Assembly (NCBI RefSeq): GCF_014290175.1
Contig: NZ_JACOOR010000002.1
Coordinates: 186,001-250,000, forward strand
Source of the DNA: Anaerosacchariphilus hominis
Lineage (GTDB): Bacteria; Bacillota; Clostridia; Lachnospirales; Lachnospiraceae
Direction: 5' to 3'
Length of the DNA stretch: 64,000 nucleotides
Shown here: positions 50,960-59,728 of the stretch, piece after piece
Position numbering within the stretch: the first letter of the stretch is position 1
Layout: each line of letters starts with the position of its first letter
Made by a program: the position numbers and the translations under genes
Notes under the pieces: model-generated
What the model was told of the DNA's origin: nothing
What the model saw: the letters and a program-made list of their open reading frames with translations, nothing else
The model's database searches: none

Positions 50960-51797
50960 GGGGAATCTGGTCGCTGTGTACCAGCATCAGCTGACGGCTG
51001 GGAAGCTCCTCAGCCAGAGTCAGCGGAAAGAGATCGGAAGGGTGTTGGGGCAGACAGTAGTCCGGCACAAAGGCGATCCCCAGACCGATGGAGGCCAGAT
51101 CCAGCAGCAGGTCGTTGCTGGAAAGCTCGATCTCAGGAACCAGATCCAGCTGATGCTGCTGAAACAGGTTGTGCAGATATTCACTGGTGGTGCTTTTCCG
51201 ATCCAGCATCAGGATGGGATAATTCAGCAGCTCCTGAAAGGTCAGCCGTTGATTTTCCAGATTAAAATAATTCCGGTTGGCGATGAAGATGTCCTGGAAG
51301 CTCCGCACCTTGGTGAGATGTCCGGCGTTTCCCAGCCGGGAATTGGGATAGTTGGTGAAAATCAGATCCACCTGGCCGCTCTCCAGCAGATCTACGCAGC
51401 CGATGGAGGTATTGTTGGTCACCTTGATATGGATGCCCGGGAATTCCTTGTGGAACCGGCTTAAGTAAGGAACCAGAAAGTAGCGGCAGATGGTGTCGCT
51501 GGCGCCGATGCGCAGCTGGCCGCCGCCCAGGGAGTTGGATTCCATGATCTGGTTCTCACCCCGCTGAATCAGGTGGATGGCCGGTTCGATATGGCGCAGG
51601 AGAATCTCGCCCTCCGGCGTCAGCTGCACCTTTTTCGTACTGCGGATAAAGAGGTTCTGGTTCAGCTTTTTTTCCAGTACCTTGATGGACTGGCTGACTG
51701 CGGACTGGGAGATAAACAGCTGCTTGGAGGCCTCCGAGAAGCTTAAGGTCACGGCCACATGGTAAAAGACTTTGTACAGTTCATAATTGATATCCAT
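50919..51797 (-). CDS. LysR family transcriptional regulator
   Basis: 292 residues. N-terminal winged helix (LYKVFYHVAVTLSFSEASKQLFISQSAVSQSIKVLEKKL) and a two-lobed effector domain (GQLRIGASDTICRYFLVPYL, VDLLESGQVDLIFTNYP). ATG 51797 overlaps the upstream membrane-protein stop by one base (TGATG), with GGAGGA upstream. LysR proteins are usually divergent from targets; here it is co-transcribed with a membrane glycosyltransferase-like gene. The effector is unknown. Confidence 0.92.
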   Translation of the reverse strand: MDINYELYKVFYHVAVTLSFSEASKQLFISQSAVSQSIKVLEKKLNQNLFIRSTKKVQLTPEGEILLRHIEPAIHLIQRGENQIMESNSLGGGQLRIGASDTICRYFLVPYLSRFHKEFPGIHIKVTNNTSIGCVDLLESGQVDLIFTNYPNSRLGNAGHLTKVRSFQDIFIANRNYFNLENQRLTFQELLNYPILMLDRKSTTSEYLHNLFQQHQLDLVPEIELSSNDLLLDLASIGLGIAFVPDYCLPQHPSDLFPLTLAEELPSRQLMLVHSDQIPLSPAAKQFLEYFS

Positions 51798-54076
51798 CAA
51801 TGTCCGTTCTCCTCCTTTTTCTTGACATTCTTTCCATGGACATTCCGGACGAAGACAAATCCACCCATAAGAGATAACAATGTAAGCAGGGAAATGAGAT
51901 CGCCCACCCGGTAGAAGGACGGCATTTCCATCCGAATGGTCACTGCGCCGTCGGAAGAGGCGGGCAGGGCCACCCGCAGCCGGAGCAGCTCTCCGTGGCT
52001 GGTGGTCAGCTGATTGCCGTTTTCATCGTAGGCATGCAGGTAGGGATAGAAGTTAAAGGGCACGTCCACATAGGAATCGCTGCTGCCCTCCGTCTTATGG
52101 TAGGTAAATCCGGCGTCGGTACCGTCCCGGTAGCAGCCGGACAGCTCCACATCCCCGGAGCTCTGAAAGTTCGTATCCTGAACCAGCATCCGGCGGACGC
52201 TCACGTATGCGTGGTTATCGCTGATAAGATACAGGGTGTCTGTATCCTGGGAGTGCTCCATCTGGGTATCCCAACCCACGAAGTTCTCGGCGCTGTTGCT
52301 GTAGTCGCTCATGTATTTTCCCGAGGTATAGACCAGGAAGATGCCGCAGATCAGGAACAGCAGCTGCTTCTGCTCTCTGGACCGGAAGAAGTAATAGATG
52401 GCCAGAGAAGAGGTGATGCCCAGAAACAGGGAAGCAAAGGGCAGAAACCGGGAGGCAAACTGGATCTTCTCGGCGAAGAGGTTCAGGATGGCCACCCGTT
52501 GGATGGCTTCCCAGGGGAAGTACACGGAAGAAGCGTACAGGGAGAGAATGCCCAGGCCCAGGCACCATTTTCCCAGATTCATGTGGAAACGATCCGGTTG
52601 TTCCTTACGGAAGCACAGCAGCAGGAACAGAAGGCTTCCCGCCAGCAGGATCAGTCCTACCGAGAAGGGCATGGAGTTTGCGAAGCTGGTGCGTCCCAGG
52701 GAATCCATGGCCGGATTGTTCAGGGACATGTCAAAGAACTGGGCCGGGTACACGGAGTAGGCGTAGAGATTCCGCTCATCGCCCAGGACGAACATGGCAT
52801 AGCGCATATGATCCAGGAAGGGAAGGATGAACCACAGATTCAGAAGAATCGTGGACGCGCCTGCCATCAGAATCCGGGGCAGGCGTCCCTTTTCTTTCAG
52901 CTTTCTGATGTTCCAGAGGGCGAAAAGCACACAGAAGCCCAGGGCGATCTCTGTGGAAATCACATGGGACTGGAACATGCCGGTAAAGGCCAGGACAGCG
53001 ATCCACCACTTTTTCGTATTACCCAGAAACAGGTGGTACATGCCGATGACCAGAAGGGGCAGGAAGATGGTGGCCAGCACCTCGCCCAGAGCTGCCCGGG
53101 TGTACAGATTGATAAGGCGGTACATGGACATGGTATACAGGAAGGACGCAATGAGGCCGATCCGCCGGGAACGGCACAGGTGGGAAAAGGCGTAGTAGGA
53201 TACCGCGGCCGTGGCCAGATTCACCGTTAAAATCATCAGATGCCAGCAGCCGATGGGTGAGAGTCCCATGCGGCACAGCAGGGCGAAGGGGTACAGGAAA
53301 AACTCGGAATACAGCATGGGAGCCCCGTAGCCGAAGCCCCGGAACATCCGGGCATGGTAGCGGATGGGAAGCAGGGTTTCACCCAGGCCCTCGGACAGGT
53401 TAAAGAGCCGCCCGTAGTGGAAGTACATATCGTGTCCGGAGGGAAGCCAGGGGAAGCACATGGGAAGGGTGGTCCAGAGGGCTGCGAACAGAAGCAGAAG
53501 CAGCGGCTCGGGGCGTACCTTGTGTTTCCGGCGGTACACCAGAAACAGAACCGACGCCAGCAGAAGAAGACCGGCATAGATATAGGGATCCTTATAAAGT
53601 CCCCGCTGGGATAGCAGATAGATGCTGTCGAAGGTCAGGGGAGCCACAGAGTTTACCCGGAACTGGACGGCCTCCACATAGTCTTCCACAGTGAAGGTCA
53701 CATGGATATTTTCTCCGTCAGTGGAGATAGGGGCGGAGGCCAGCACCTTTCCACAGGTATTGTCCTCATTCACATAGTAGGGATCGAAGACATCCACAGA
53801 GCTGCCTTCGGTGTCGGAGGTCACATTAAAGGTAACCTCGTAGGTTCCGTGCTTCAGATAGTGGCTGTCCGTGTTCAGGGTAAAGGTTCCCAGACCTGCG
53901 GGAATGTCCAGAACGCCGCCGTCCGCGTGGAAAGTGCCGGCCAGATCATCCGGGTATTCCAGGGTGTCGCTGAGAAAGGTCTGCTCCGTATAATCCTGAA
54001 AGGGCATAATGAGAAGAATCAGAACCAGAAGGGCGGTGATGAGACACTGTCCTTTTATTTTGCTGAAGTATTTCAT
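51797..54076 (-). CDS. Large GT-C-like membrane protein (PTPS-related/YfhO-like), paralogue A
   Basis: 759 residues. N-terminal helix (9-25), an outer beta-rich domain (30-170), about a dozen membrane helices (175-600), a second outer domain (610-735) and a last helix before the basic tail. The first loop has PSGHDMYFHYGRL, and FGYGAPMLYSEFFLYPFA follows; the pattern is that of GT-C-fold sugar transferases and the domain called 6-pyruvoyl-tetrahydropterin synthase-related. It is a clear paralogue of the gene at 59729. Probably transfers or flips a sugar for a cell-surface glycan; unproven. Confidence 0.75.
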   Translation of the reverse strand: MKYFSKIKGQCLITALLVLILLIMPFQDYTEQTFLSDTLEYPDDLAGTFHADGGVLDIPAGLGTFTLNTDSHYLKHGTYEVTFNVTSDTEGSSVDVFDPYYVNEDNTCGKVLASAPISTDGENIHVTFTVEDYVEAVQFRVNSVAPLTFDSIYLLSQRGLYKDPYIYAGLLLLASVLFLVYRRKHKVRPEPLLLLLFAALWTTLPMCFPWLPSGHDMYFHYGRLFNLSEGLGETLLPIRYHARMFRGFGYGAPMLYSEFFLYPFALLCRMGLSPIGCWHLMILTVNLATAAVSYYAFSHLCRSRRIGLIASFLYTMSMYRLINLYTRAALGEVLATIFLPLLVIGMYHLFLGNTKKWWIAVLAFTGMFQSHVISTEIALGFCVLFALWNIRKLKEKGRLPRILMAGASTILLNLWFILPFLDHMRYAMFVLGDERNLYAYSVYPAQFFDMSLNNPAMDSLGRTSFANSMPFSVGLILLAGSLLFLLLCFRKEQPDRFHMNLGKWCLGLGILSLYASSVYFPWEAIQRVAILNLFAEKIQFASRFLPFASLFLGITSSLAIYYFFRSREQKQLLFLICGIFLVYTSGKYMSDYSNSAENFVGWDTQMEHSQDTDTLYLISDNHAYVSVRRMLVQDTNFQSSGDVELSGCYRDGTDAGFTYHKTEGSSDSYVDVPFNFYPYLHAYDENGNQLTTSHGELLRLRVALPASSDGAVTIRMEMPSFYRVGDLISLLTLLSLMGGFVFVRNVHGKNVKKKEENGH

Positions 54077-54127
54077 AAGCGTTTCTCCTGATGATTTAGA
54101 TTTCTGTTAAAATATCTTATAAAAAAT

Positions 54128-54133
54128 ATTATA
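54128..54133 (-). promoter_or_regulatory. Extended -10 box for the LysR/membrane-protein operon
   Basis: On the minus strand TATGCTATAAT gives a TGN-extended consensus -10. No strong -35 is seen 17 bases upstream. Confidence 0.45.
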
Positions 54134-54253
54134 GCATAGGTTTTTCGGAAAAGCTATTAGTTAAAGTTATAAATGATTTTAAATCTATTAATTATACTTA
54201 TGGAGACATTTATGGTATCATGGAGACAGGAATTGTTACATGAGGGATAATAT

Positions 54254-54279
54254 GGTATAATGTCGCCAGACATTATACC
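54254..54279. repeat. GCCA-loop palindrome, copy 2, in the purL leader
   Basis: GGTATAATGTC-GCCA-GACATTATACC is a perfect 11-bp inverted repeat. TATAAT inside it is 17 bases from TTGTTA (54234-54239), so it may form the purL promoter with a built-in operator. Confidence 0.7.
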
Positions 54280-54324
54280 TTGCCGAATGGCATCCTTAGC
54301 GGAGCGTACATATCCGCAGGATAT

Positions 54325-54363
54325 GGTATAATGTCGCCAGACATTATACGGAAACATTATACC
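54325..54363. repeat. GCCA-loop palindrome, copy 3, plus a half site
   Basis: GTATAATGTC-GCCA-GACATTATAC (10-bp perfect arms, 54326-54349) is followed by a separate half site ACATTATACC (54354-54363). It lies about 34 bases before the purL ribosome-binding site. Confidence 0.7.
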
Positions 54364-54396
54364 GTGCTGAGAATACTATTTTTTAGGAGGTCGGTT

Positions 54397-57300
54397 ATGA
54401 GCAACGTAAGAAGAATCTATGTGGAGAAGAAAGAAGCCTTTGCAGTCAAGGCGAAGGAACTTCAGGAGGAGATCCAGAGCTTTCTGGGAATCGAGGATGT
54501 GAAGGGCGTTCGGGTGCTGATCCGCTACGACGTGGAGAACATCTCGGATGAAGTCTTTGCCCGTGCCTGCAGGACGGTATTTTCCGAGCCGCCTGTAGAT
54601 ATCTTATATGAAGAGAAGTTTGAGACTGCGCCGGACGCCCATGTGTTCAGTGTGGAGTTTCTGCCGGGACAGTTCGATCAGAGAGCGGATTCCGCCGTAC
54701 AGTGCGTCCGTTTCCTGAAGGAGGACGAGCAGCCGGTGATCCGTACCGCCACCACCTATGTCATCGAGGGCACTATCTCTGACGAGGAGCTGGCTTCCAT
54801 CAAGAGCTACTGCATCAACCCGGTAGATTCCCGGGAGGCAGCCGTAGAAAAGCCGGATACCCTGGTGACCGTATTTTCCGAGCCGGCGGATGTGAAGATT
54901 TTCGACGGCTTCTGCGATATGGATGAGGCCCTTTTAAAAGAGCTTTACAGCTCCCTGAATCTGGCCATGACCTTCCGTGACTTCCAGCATATCCAGAATT
55001 ATTTTAAGGACGAGGAGAAGCGGAATCCGTCCATGACTGAGATTCGCGTGCTGGACACCTACTGGTCCGACCACTGCCGCCATACCACCTTCTCCACAGA
55101 GCTGACAAATGTAAGCTTTGAAGAAGGTTATTATAAGAAACCCATTGAAGAGACCTATCGGCAGTATCTGGCTGACCGTGCCGAGATTTTTAAAGGAAGA
55201 AAGGACAAGTTTGTCTGCCTGATGGATCTGGCACTGATGGCCATGCGGAAGCTGAAGGCCGAGGGCAAGCTTCAGGATCAGGAAGAATCCGATGAAATCA
55301 ATGCCTGCTCCATCGTAGTTCCCGTGGAAATCGACGGAACAGTAGAGGAGTGGCTGGTAAATTTTAAAAATGAGACCCATAACCATCCGACGGAGATCGA
55401 GCCCTTCGGCGGCGCTGCCACTTGTCTGGGCGGAGCCATCCGTGATCCGCTGTCAGGACGTACCTATGTATATCAGGCCATGCGTGTAACCGGAGCGGCA
55501 GATCCCACCGTATCGGTAAAGGAGACTCTGAAGGGTAAGCTGCCCCAGAAAAAGCTGGTGCGCGGCGCAGCCCACGGCTACAGCTCCTACGGCAACCAGA
55601 TCGGTCTGGCTACCGGTTATGTAAAAGAGATTTATCATCCGAACTACGTGGCGAAGCGTATGGAAATCGGCGCTGTCATGGGCGCGGCTCCCAGAAAGGA
55701 CGTCATTCGTGAGACCTCCGATCCGGGTGATCTGATCATCCTGCTGGGCGGCGAAACCGGACGCGATGGCTGTGGCGGAGCTACCGGATCCTCCAAGGTC
55801 CACACGGAGAAGTCCATCGAGACCTGCGGCGCTGAGGTGCAGAAGGGTAACGCTCCCACCGAGCGTAAGATTCAGAGACTATTCCGCCGTCCCGAGGTAA
55901 CCCGTCTGATTAAGAAGTGTAACGATTTCGGCGCAGGCGGCGTATCCGTAGCCATCGGCGAGCTGGCAGACGGCCTGAAGGTGAATCTGGATCTGGTACC
56001 GAAAAAATACGCCGGCCTGGACGGCACCGAGATCGCCATTTCCGAGTCCCAGGAGCGTATGGCTGTGGTCGTGGACAAGAAGGACGAGGCAGAGTTCCTG
56101 AAATATGCCGCAGAGGAGAATCTGGAGGCCACCACCGTGGCGGTGGTCACTGAGGATCCGAGACTGGTTCTCTCCTGGAGAGGCAAGGAGATCGTGAATA
56201 TCTCCAGAGCATTCCTGGATACCAACGGCGCCCATCAGGAGACGACTGTAGCGGTAGACCTGCCCGCCGAGCAGGATAAATATTTTGTAAGAAACGACGT
56301 CGAGGATGTCCGCGCCAAGTGGCTGGATACCCTGAAAGACTTAAACGTATGCTCCCAGAAGGGCCTGGTGGAGATGTTCGACAGCTCCATCGGCGCAGGC
56401 AGCGTCCTGATGCCTTACGGCGGCAAATATCAGCTGACCGAGACCCAGGCCATGGTGGCGAAGCTTCCGGTGCTGAAAGGCAAGACCGACGTGGTAACCA
56501 TGATGAGTTACGGCTTTGACCCCTATCTGTCCAGTTGGAGCCCCTATCATGGCGCTGTTTACGCAGTCATTGAGTCCGTGGCGAGAATCGTGGCGGCAGG
56601 CGGCGATTACAGCAAAATCCGTTTCACCTTCCAGGAGTACTTCCGCAGAATGACCGAGGATCCTCATCGCTGGAGCCAGCCCTTTGCAGCGCTCCTTGGC
56701 GCGTACAGCGCGCAGCTGGGCTTCGGACTGCCCTCCATCGGAGGAAAGGACAGTATGTCCGGTACCTTCAATGAGATCGACGTACCGCCCACACTGGTAT
56801 CCTTTGCAGTGGATGTGGCCAGTGATAAGACCATCATTACGCCGGAGCTGAAAAAAGCAGGCAATAAGCTGGTTCTGGTTCAGATTCACAGAGACGCTTA
56901 CGATCTGCCGGATTATGAGGAGATCAAGAGCCTGTATGGCCGCTTCTTCGAGGACGTAAAGGCAGGACGGATTGTTTCCGCTTACGCTCTGGACGGTTCC
57001 GGTCTGGCAGCCGCTGTCAGCAAGATGTCCTTTGGTAATAAGCTGGGCGTTCAGATTGAGCACAGCGTAGATAAGAGAGACCTGTTTACCGCAGGCTTCG
57101 GCGATATCGTAGCGGAGGTTCCCGCAGACAAGGTGGCTGAGCTTGGCGTAACCTATACCGTAATCGGTGAGGTAACCGAAAGCGGCTTCGCTTACGGCGA
57201 TATGAAGATCGATACAGAGGAAGCGCTGAAGACCTGGGAAGAGCCGCTGGAGAAGGTATTCCCAACCACCGCAGTGGCAGGAGCCGAGAAGGTGGAAAGT

Positions 57301-58146
57301 CCGCTTTACAAGGCAGACAGCGTCTATGTATGCAAGCATAAGGTGGCGCGTCCCACCGTATTTATTCCGGTATTCCCGGGAACCAACTGCGAGTATGACA
57401 GCGCAAAGGCCTTTGAGCGCGCAGGCGCGGACGTGATTACCAGAGTATTCCGCAACCTGTCCGCCAAAGATATCCGCGAGTCTGTAGAGGAGTTTGAAAA
57501 GGCCATCAGCCAGGCGCAGATTATCATGTTCCCCGGCGGCTTTTCCGCAGGCGACGAGCCGGACGGCTCCGCCAAGTTTTTCGCGACAGCTTTCCAGAAT
57601 GCCCGGATGAAAGAGGCAGTTATGAAGCTGTTGAACGAGCGGGACGGTCTGGCACTGGGAATCTGCAACGGCTTCCAGGCCCTGATCAAGCTGGGACTGG
57701 TGCCCTACGGCGAGATTGTGGGGCAGACGGAGGATTCCCCGACCCTGACCTTCAACACCATCAACCGCCACGTATCCAAGATGGTCTACACGAAGGTGGT
57801 TACCAACAAGTCCCCGTGGCTTGCAGGCGCAGAACTGGGCAAGACTTATGTAAACCCGGCGTCCCACGGCGAAGGCCGCTTCGTGGCAGACAAAGAGTGG
57901 ATTGACAAGCTCTTTGCCAATGGCCAGGTAGCAACCCAGTATGTAAATCCGGAGGGCGAGGCCAGCATGGACGAGTACTGGAATGTGAACGGTTCCTATG
58001 CAAGCATCGAGGGAATCACAAGCCCGGACGGACGTGTTCTGGGTAAGATGGCGCACTCCGAGCGCCGGGGCGACGCTGTTGCCATCAATATTTACGGGGA
58101 GCAGGACATGAAGATCTTCGAGTCCGGCGTGGCATATTTTAAGTAA
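54397..58146 (+). CDS. purL: Phosphoribosylformylglycinamidine synthase, single chain
   Basis: 1249 residues, all functional domains in one polypeptide. The N-terminal PurS-like region, two AIRS-like ATP-binding halves (YWSDHCRHTTF, FKNETHNHPTEIEPFGGAATCLGG, and the second half with PSIGGKDSMSGTF) and a C-terminal glutaminase (PVFPGTNCEYDSAKAF, GFSAGDEPDGSAKFFA, GICNGFQALIKLG with the nucleophilic cysteine, and ASHGEGRFV). It makes FGAM in purine synthesis. ATG 54397 follows TAGGAGG. No other pur genes are nearby, so control is probably by the palindromes in its leader. Confidence 0.97.
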   Translation: MSNVRRIYVEKKEAFAVKAKELQEEIQSFLGIEDVKGVRVLIRYDVENISDEVFARACRTVFSEPPVDILYEEKFETAPDAHVFSVEFLPGQFDQRADSAVQCVRFLKEDEQPVIRTATTYVIEGTISDEELASIKSYCINPVDSREAAVEKPDTLVTVFSEPADVKIFDGFCDMDEALLKELYSSLNLAMTFRDFQHIQNYFKDEEKRNPSMTEIRVLDTYWSDHCRHTTFSTELTNVSFEEGYYKKPIEETYRQYLADRAEIFKGRKDKFVCLMDLALMAMRKLKAEGKLQDQEESDEINACSIVVPVEIDGTVEEWLVNFKNETHNHPTEIEPFGGAATCLGGAIRDPLSGRTYVYQAMRVTGAADPTVSVKETLKGKLPQKKLVRGAAHGYSSYGNQIGLATGYVKEIYHPNYVAKRMEIGAVMGAAPRKDVIRETSDPGDLIILLGGETGRDGCGGATGSSKVHTEKSIETCGAEVQKGNAPTERKIQRLFRRPEVTRLIKKCNDFGAGGVSVAIGELADGLKVNLDLVPKKYAGLDGTEIAISESQERMAVVVDKKDEAEFLKYAAEENLEATTVAVVTEDPRLVLSWRGKEIVNISRAFLDTNGAHQETTVAVDLPAEQDKYFVRNDVEDVRAKWLDTLKDLNVCSQKGLVEMFDSSIGAGSVLMPYGGKYQLTETQAMVAKLPVLKGKTDVVTMMSYGFDPYLSSWSPYHGAVYAVIESVARIVAAGGDYSKIRFTFQEYFRRMTEDPHRWSQPFAALLGAYSAQLGFGLPSIGGKDSMSGTFNEIDVPPTLVSFAVDVASDKTIITPELKKAGNKLVLVQIHRDAYDLPDYEEIKSLYGRFFEDVKAGRIVSAYALDGSGLAAAVSKMSFGNKLGVQIEHSVDKRDLFTAGFGDIVAEVPADKVAELGVTYTVIGEVTESGFAYGDMKIDTEEALKTWEEPLEKVFPTTAVAGAEKVESPLYKADSVYVCKHKVARPTVFIPVFPGTNCEYDSAKAFERAGADVITRVFRNLSAKDIRESVEEFEKAISQAQIIMFPGGFSAGDEPDGSAKFFATAFQNARMKEAVMKLLNERDGLALGICNGFQALIKLGLVPYGEIVGQTEDSPTLTFNTINRHVSKMVYTKVVTNKSPWLAGAELGKTYVNPASHGEGRFVADKEWIDKLFANGQVATQYVNPEGEASMDEYWNVNGSYASIEGITSPDGRVLGKMAHSERRGDAVAINIYGEQDMKIFESGVAYFK

Positions 58147-58159
58147 AAGAGGACAAAGG

Positions 58160-59725
58160 ATGAAACTGCAAAAAGCTGCAGATAGAGTAATTGCTGTTCT
58201 GGGTCTGGCACTCTTCGGAGTGCTGACCGGGTTCAGCCTGTTTTTTACATCATATTTTGCGTTGACCTATGAGGAGATCCCGTACCAGATGACGGATCTC
58301 CTCCCTCTGGTTCTGGCGCTTTCGGGAATCGCGGTGTGGATTCTGCATCTGATTACGGGCTGGATGCTGAATGGAGAAGAGAGAAGGCAGGAGCGCAGGA
58401 TTCGGATTCTGCTGGGTCTGGTGTTGGTCTGTGCCCTGGCCTTCGGTGTCTGGTGGGTTCGGGCGGCCAAATGTATTCCACTGGGGGATCAGGCTTCCGT
58501 CTGCACGGCGGCGGAGCAGTTTCGAAACGGAGACTTTTCCATGTTGACGGACAAGTCCTATGAACGGTATCTGTATATTCATCCCCACCAGCTGGGGCTG
58601 ACAGCCCTGACAGAACTGATTTTCCTGGTATTTGGAAATGGCAATTATATGGCCTTTGAGTACCTGAATTGTCTGGGGGTCTGTGTAATTCTGTATACAG
58701 GCTACCGGATTCTGGGACTTCTGACGGAGGACAGACGGGCCCGGGTCTTTTATCTGTTCCTGGGGGCAGCCTGCTTTCCGCTGCTGTTCTATGTGGCCTT
58801 CGTATATGGGGAGATTCCCTCCATGACCTTTTCCGGTCTGGCCCTCTGGTGCTTTCTGGAGTATCGGATGCAGCGGGAAGAAAAGGGAAAAAAGTGGATT
58901 TGGCTGCTGCTGTGCGCGGCGACCTGCGCCCTGGCCTGCCTGATTCGGAATAACTGTATGATTCTTCTGATGGCCATGGGGCTGATTCTGGCAGCCACGG
59001 CTCTGAGTGAAAGGAGGCTGCAGCCACTTCTGGCCGCGGTACTTCTGGTGGTGGTCTTTGCGGGAGCCCGCACGGGGCTTCGGATCTTTTATGAGCAGCG
59101 TTCCGGCGTGGAGATCAACGACGGCGCGCCCATGATTCTTTATGTGGCCATGGGAATGCAAAAAGGCGAGGGCGCGCCGGGCTGGTCCAACGGCTACATC
59201 CTTCATAACTACTGGGGGGCATCAGATTTCGACGCGGAGGCTTCCACAGCCATGGCGGTACAGGATATCCGCACTTCGGCAAAAGAATTTGTGGATAATC
59301 CCGGCTATGCGTTCCGATTCTATGTGGAAAAGTTCACCAGCCAGTGGAACGATCCCACCTACGAGTGCTTTGCCATGACCCACATCAACGGGGAAGCCAG
59401 AGGACCGGTGGCCAACAGTATGTTTGACGGCAAGCTCCACGCACTGATGTGCTGGTTTATGAATGTGTATCAGACCCTGATTTATGGCGGCGTGTTCCTG
59501 TGGGTTCTGCAGGGGTTCTGGAAAAAGAAGGATTTGTCCGTTTATATTCTTCTGGTGTCGGTATTCGGCGGCTTCCTGTTCCATATGCTGTGGGAGGCCA
59601 AGGGACGCTATATTCTGCCTTATTTTATCCTGATGCTGCCTATGGCCGCGGCGGGTCTTTCGGAAACGGCAAGGCGGGCGCAGGTCTGGATAGAGAGAAA
59701 AGGCGTATTACGGAAAAAGGAGTAG
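58160..59725 (+). CDS. GT39/ArnT-like membrane glycosyltransferase
   Basis: 521 residues with about twelve membrane helices. The first outer loop has PLGDQASVCTAAEQFRNGDFSMLT and then IHPHQLGLTALTELIF, which match the acidic first-loop motif of GT-C (PMT/ArnT-like) enzymes that use polyprenyl-phosphate sugars. The large outer loop lies before the last helices. It begins 13 bases after purL with a weak site (AAAGG) and is followed by the paralogue-B gene after 3 bases. The acceptor is unknown. Confidence 0.75.
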   Translation: MKLQKAADRVIAVLGLALFGVLTGFSLFFTSYFALTYEEIPYQMTDLLPLVLALSGIAVWILHLITGWMLNGEERRQERRIRILLGLVLVCALAFGVWWVRAAKCIPLGDQASVCTAAEQFRNGDFSMLTDKSYERYLYIHPHQLGLTALTELIFLVFGNGNYMAFEYLNCLGVCVILYTGYRILGLLTEDRRARVFYLFLGAACFPLLFYVAFVYGEIPSMTFSGLALWCFLEYRMQREEKGKKWIWLLLCAATCALACLIRNNCMILLMAMGLILAATALSERRLQPLLAAVLLVVVFAGARTGLRIFYEQRSGVEINDGAPMILYVAMGMQKGEGAPGWSNGYILHNYWGASDFDAEASTAMAVQDIRTSAKEFVDNPGYAFRFYVEKFTSQWNDPTYECFAMTHINGEARGPVANSMFDGKLHALMCWFMNVYQTLIYGGVFLWVLQGFWKKKDLSVYILLVSVFGGFLFHMLWEAKGRYILPYFILMLPMAAAGLSETARRAQVWIERKGVLRKKE

Positions 59726-59728
59726 GGC

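Noticed and set aside
51995..53230. 411-codon open frame on the plus strand
   Set aside because: Antisense to the well-supported 759-residue membrane protein.
56341..58056. 571-codon open frame on the minus strand
   Set aside because: Very long, but antisense to purL and without any recognisable domain or start signal.
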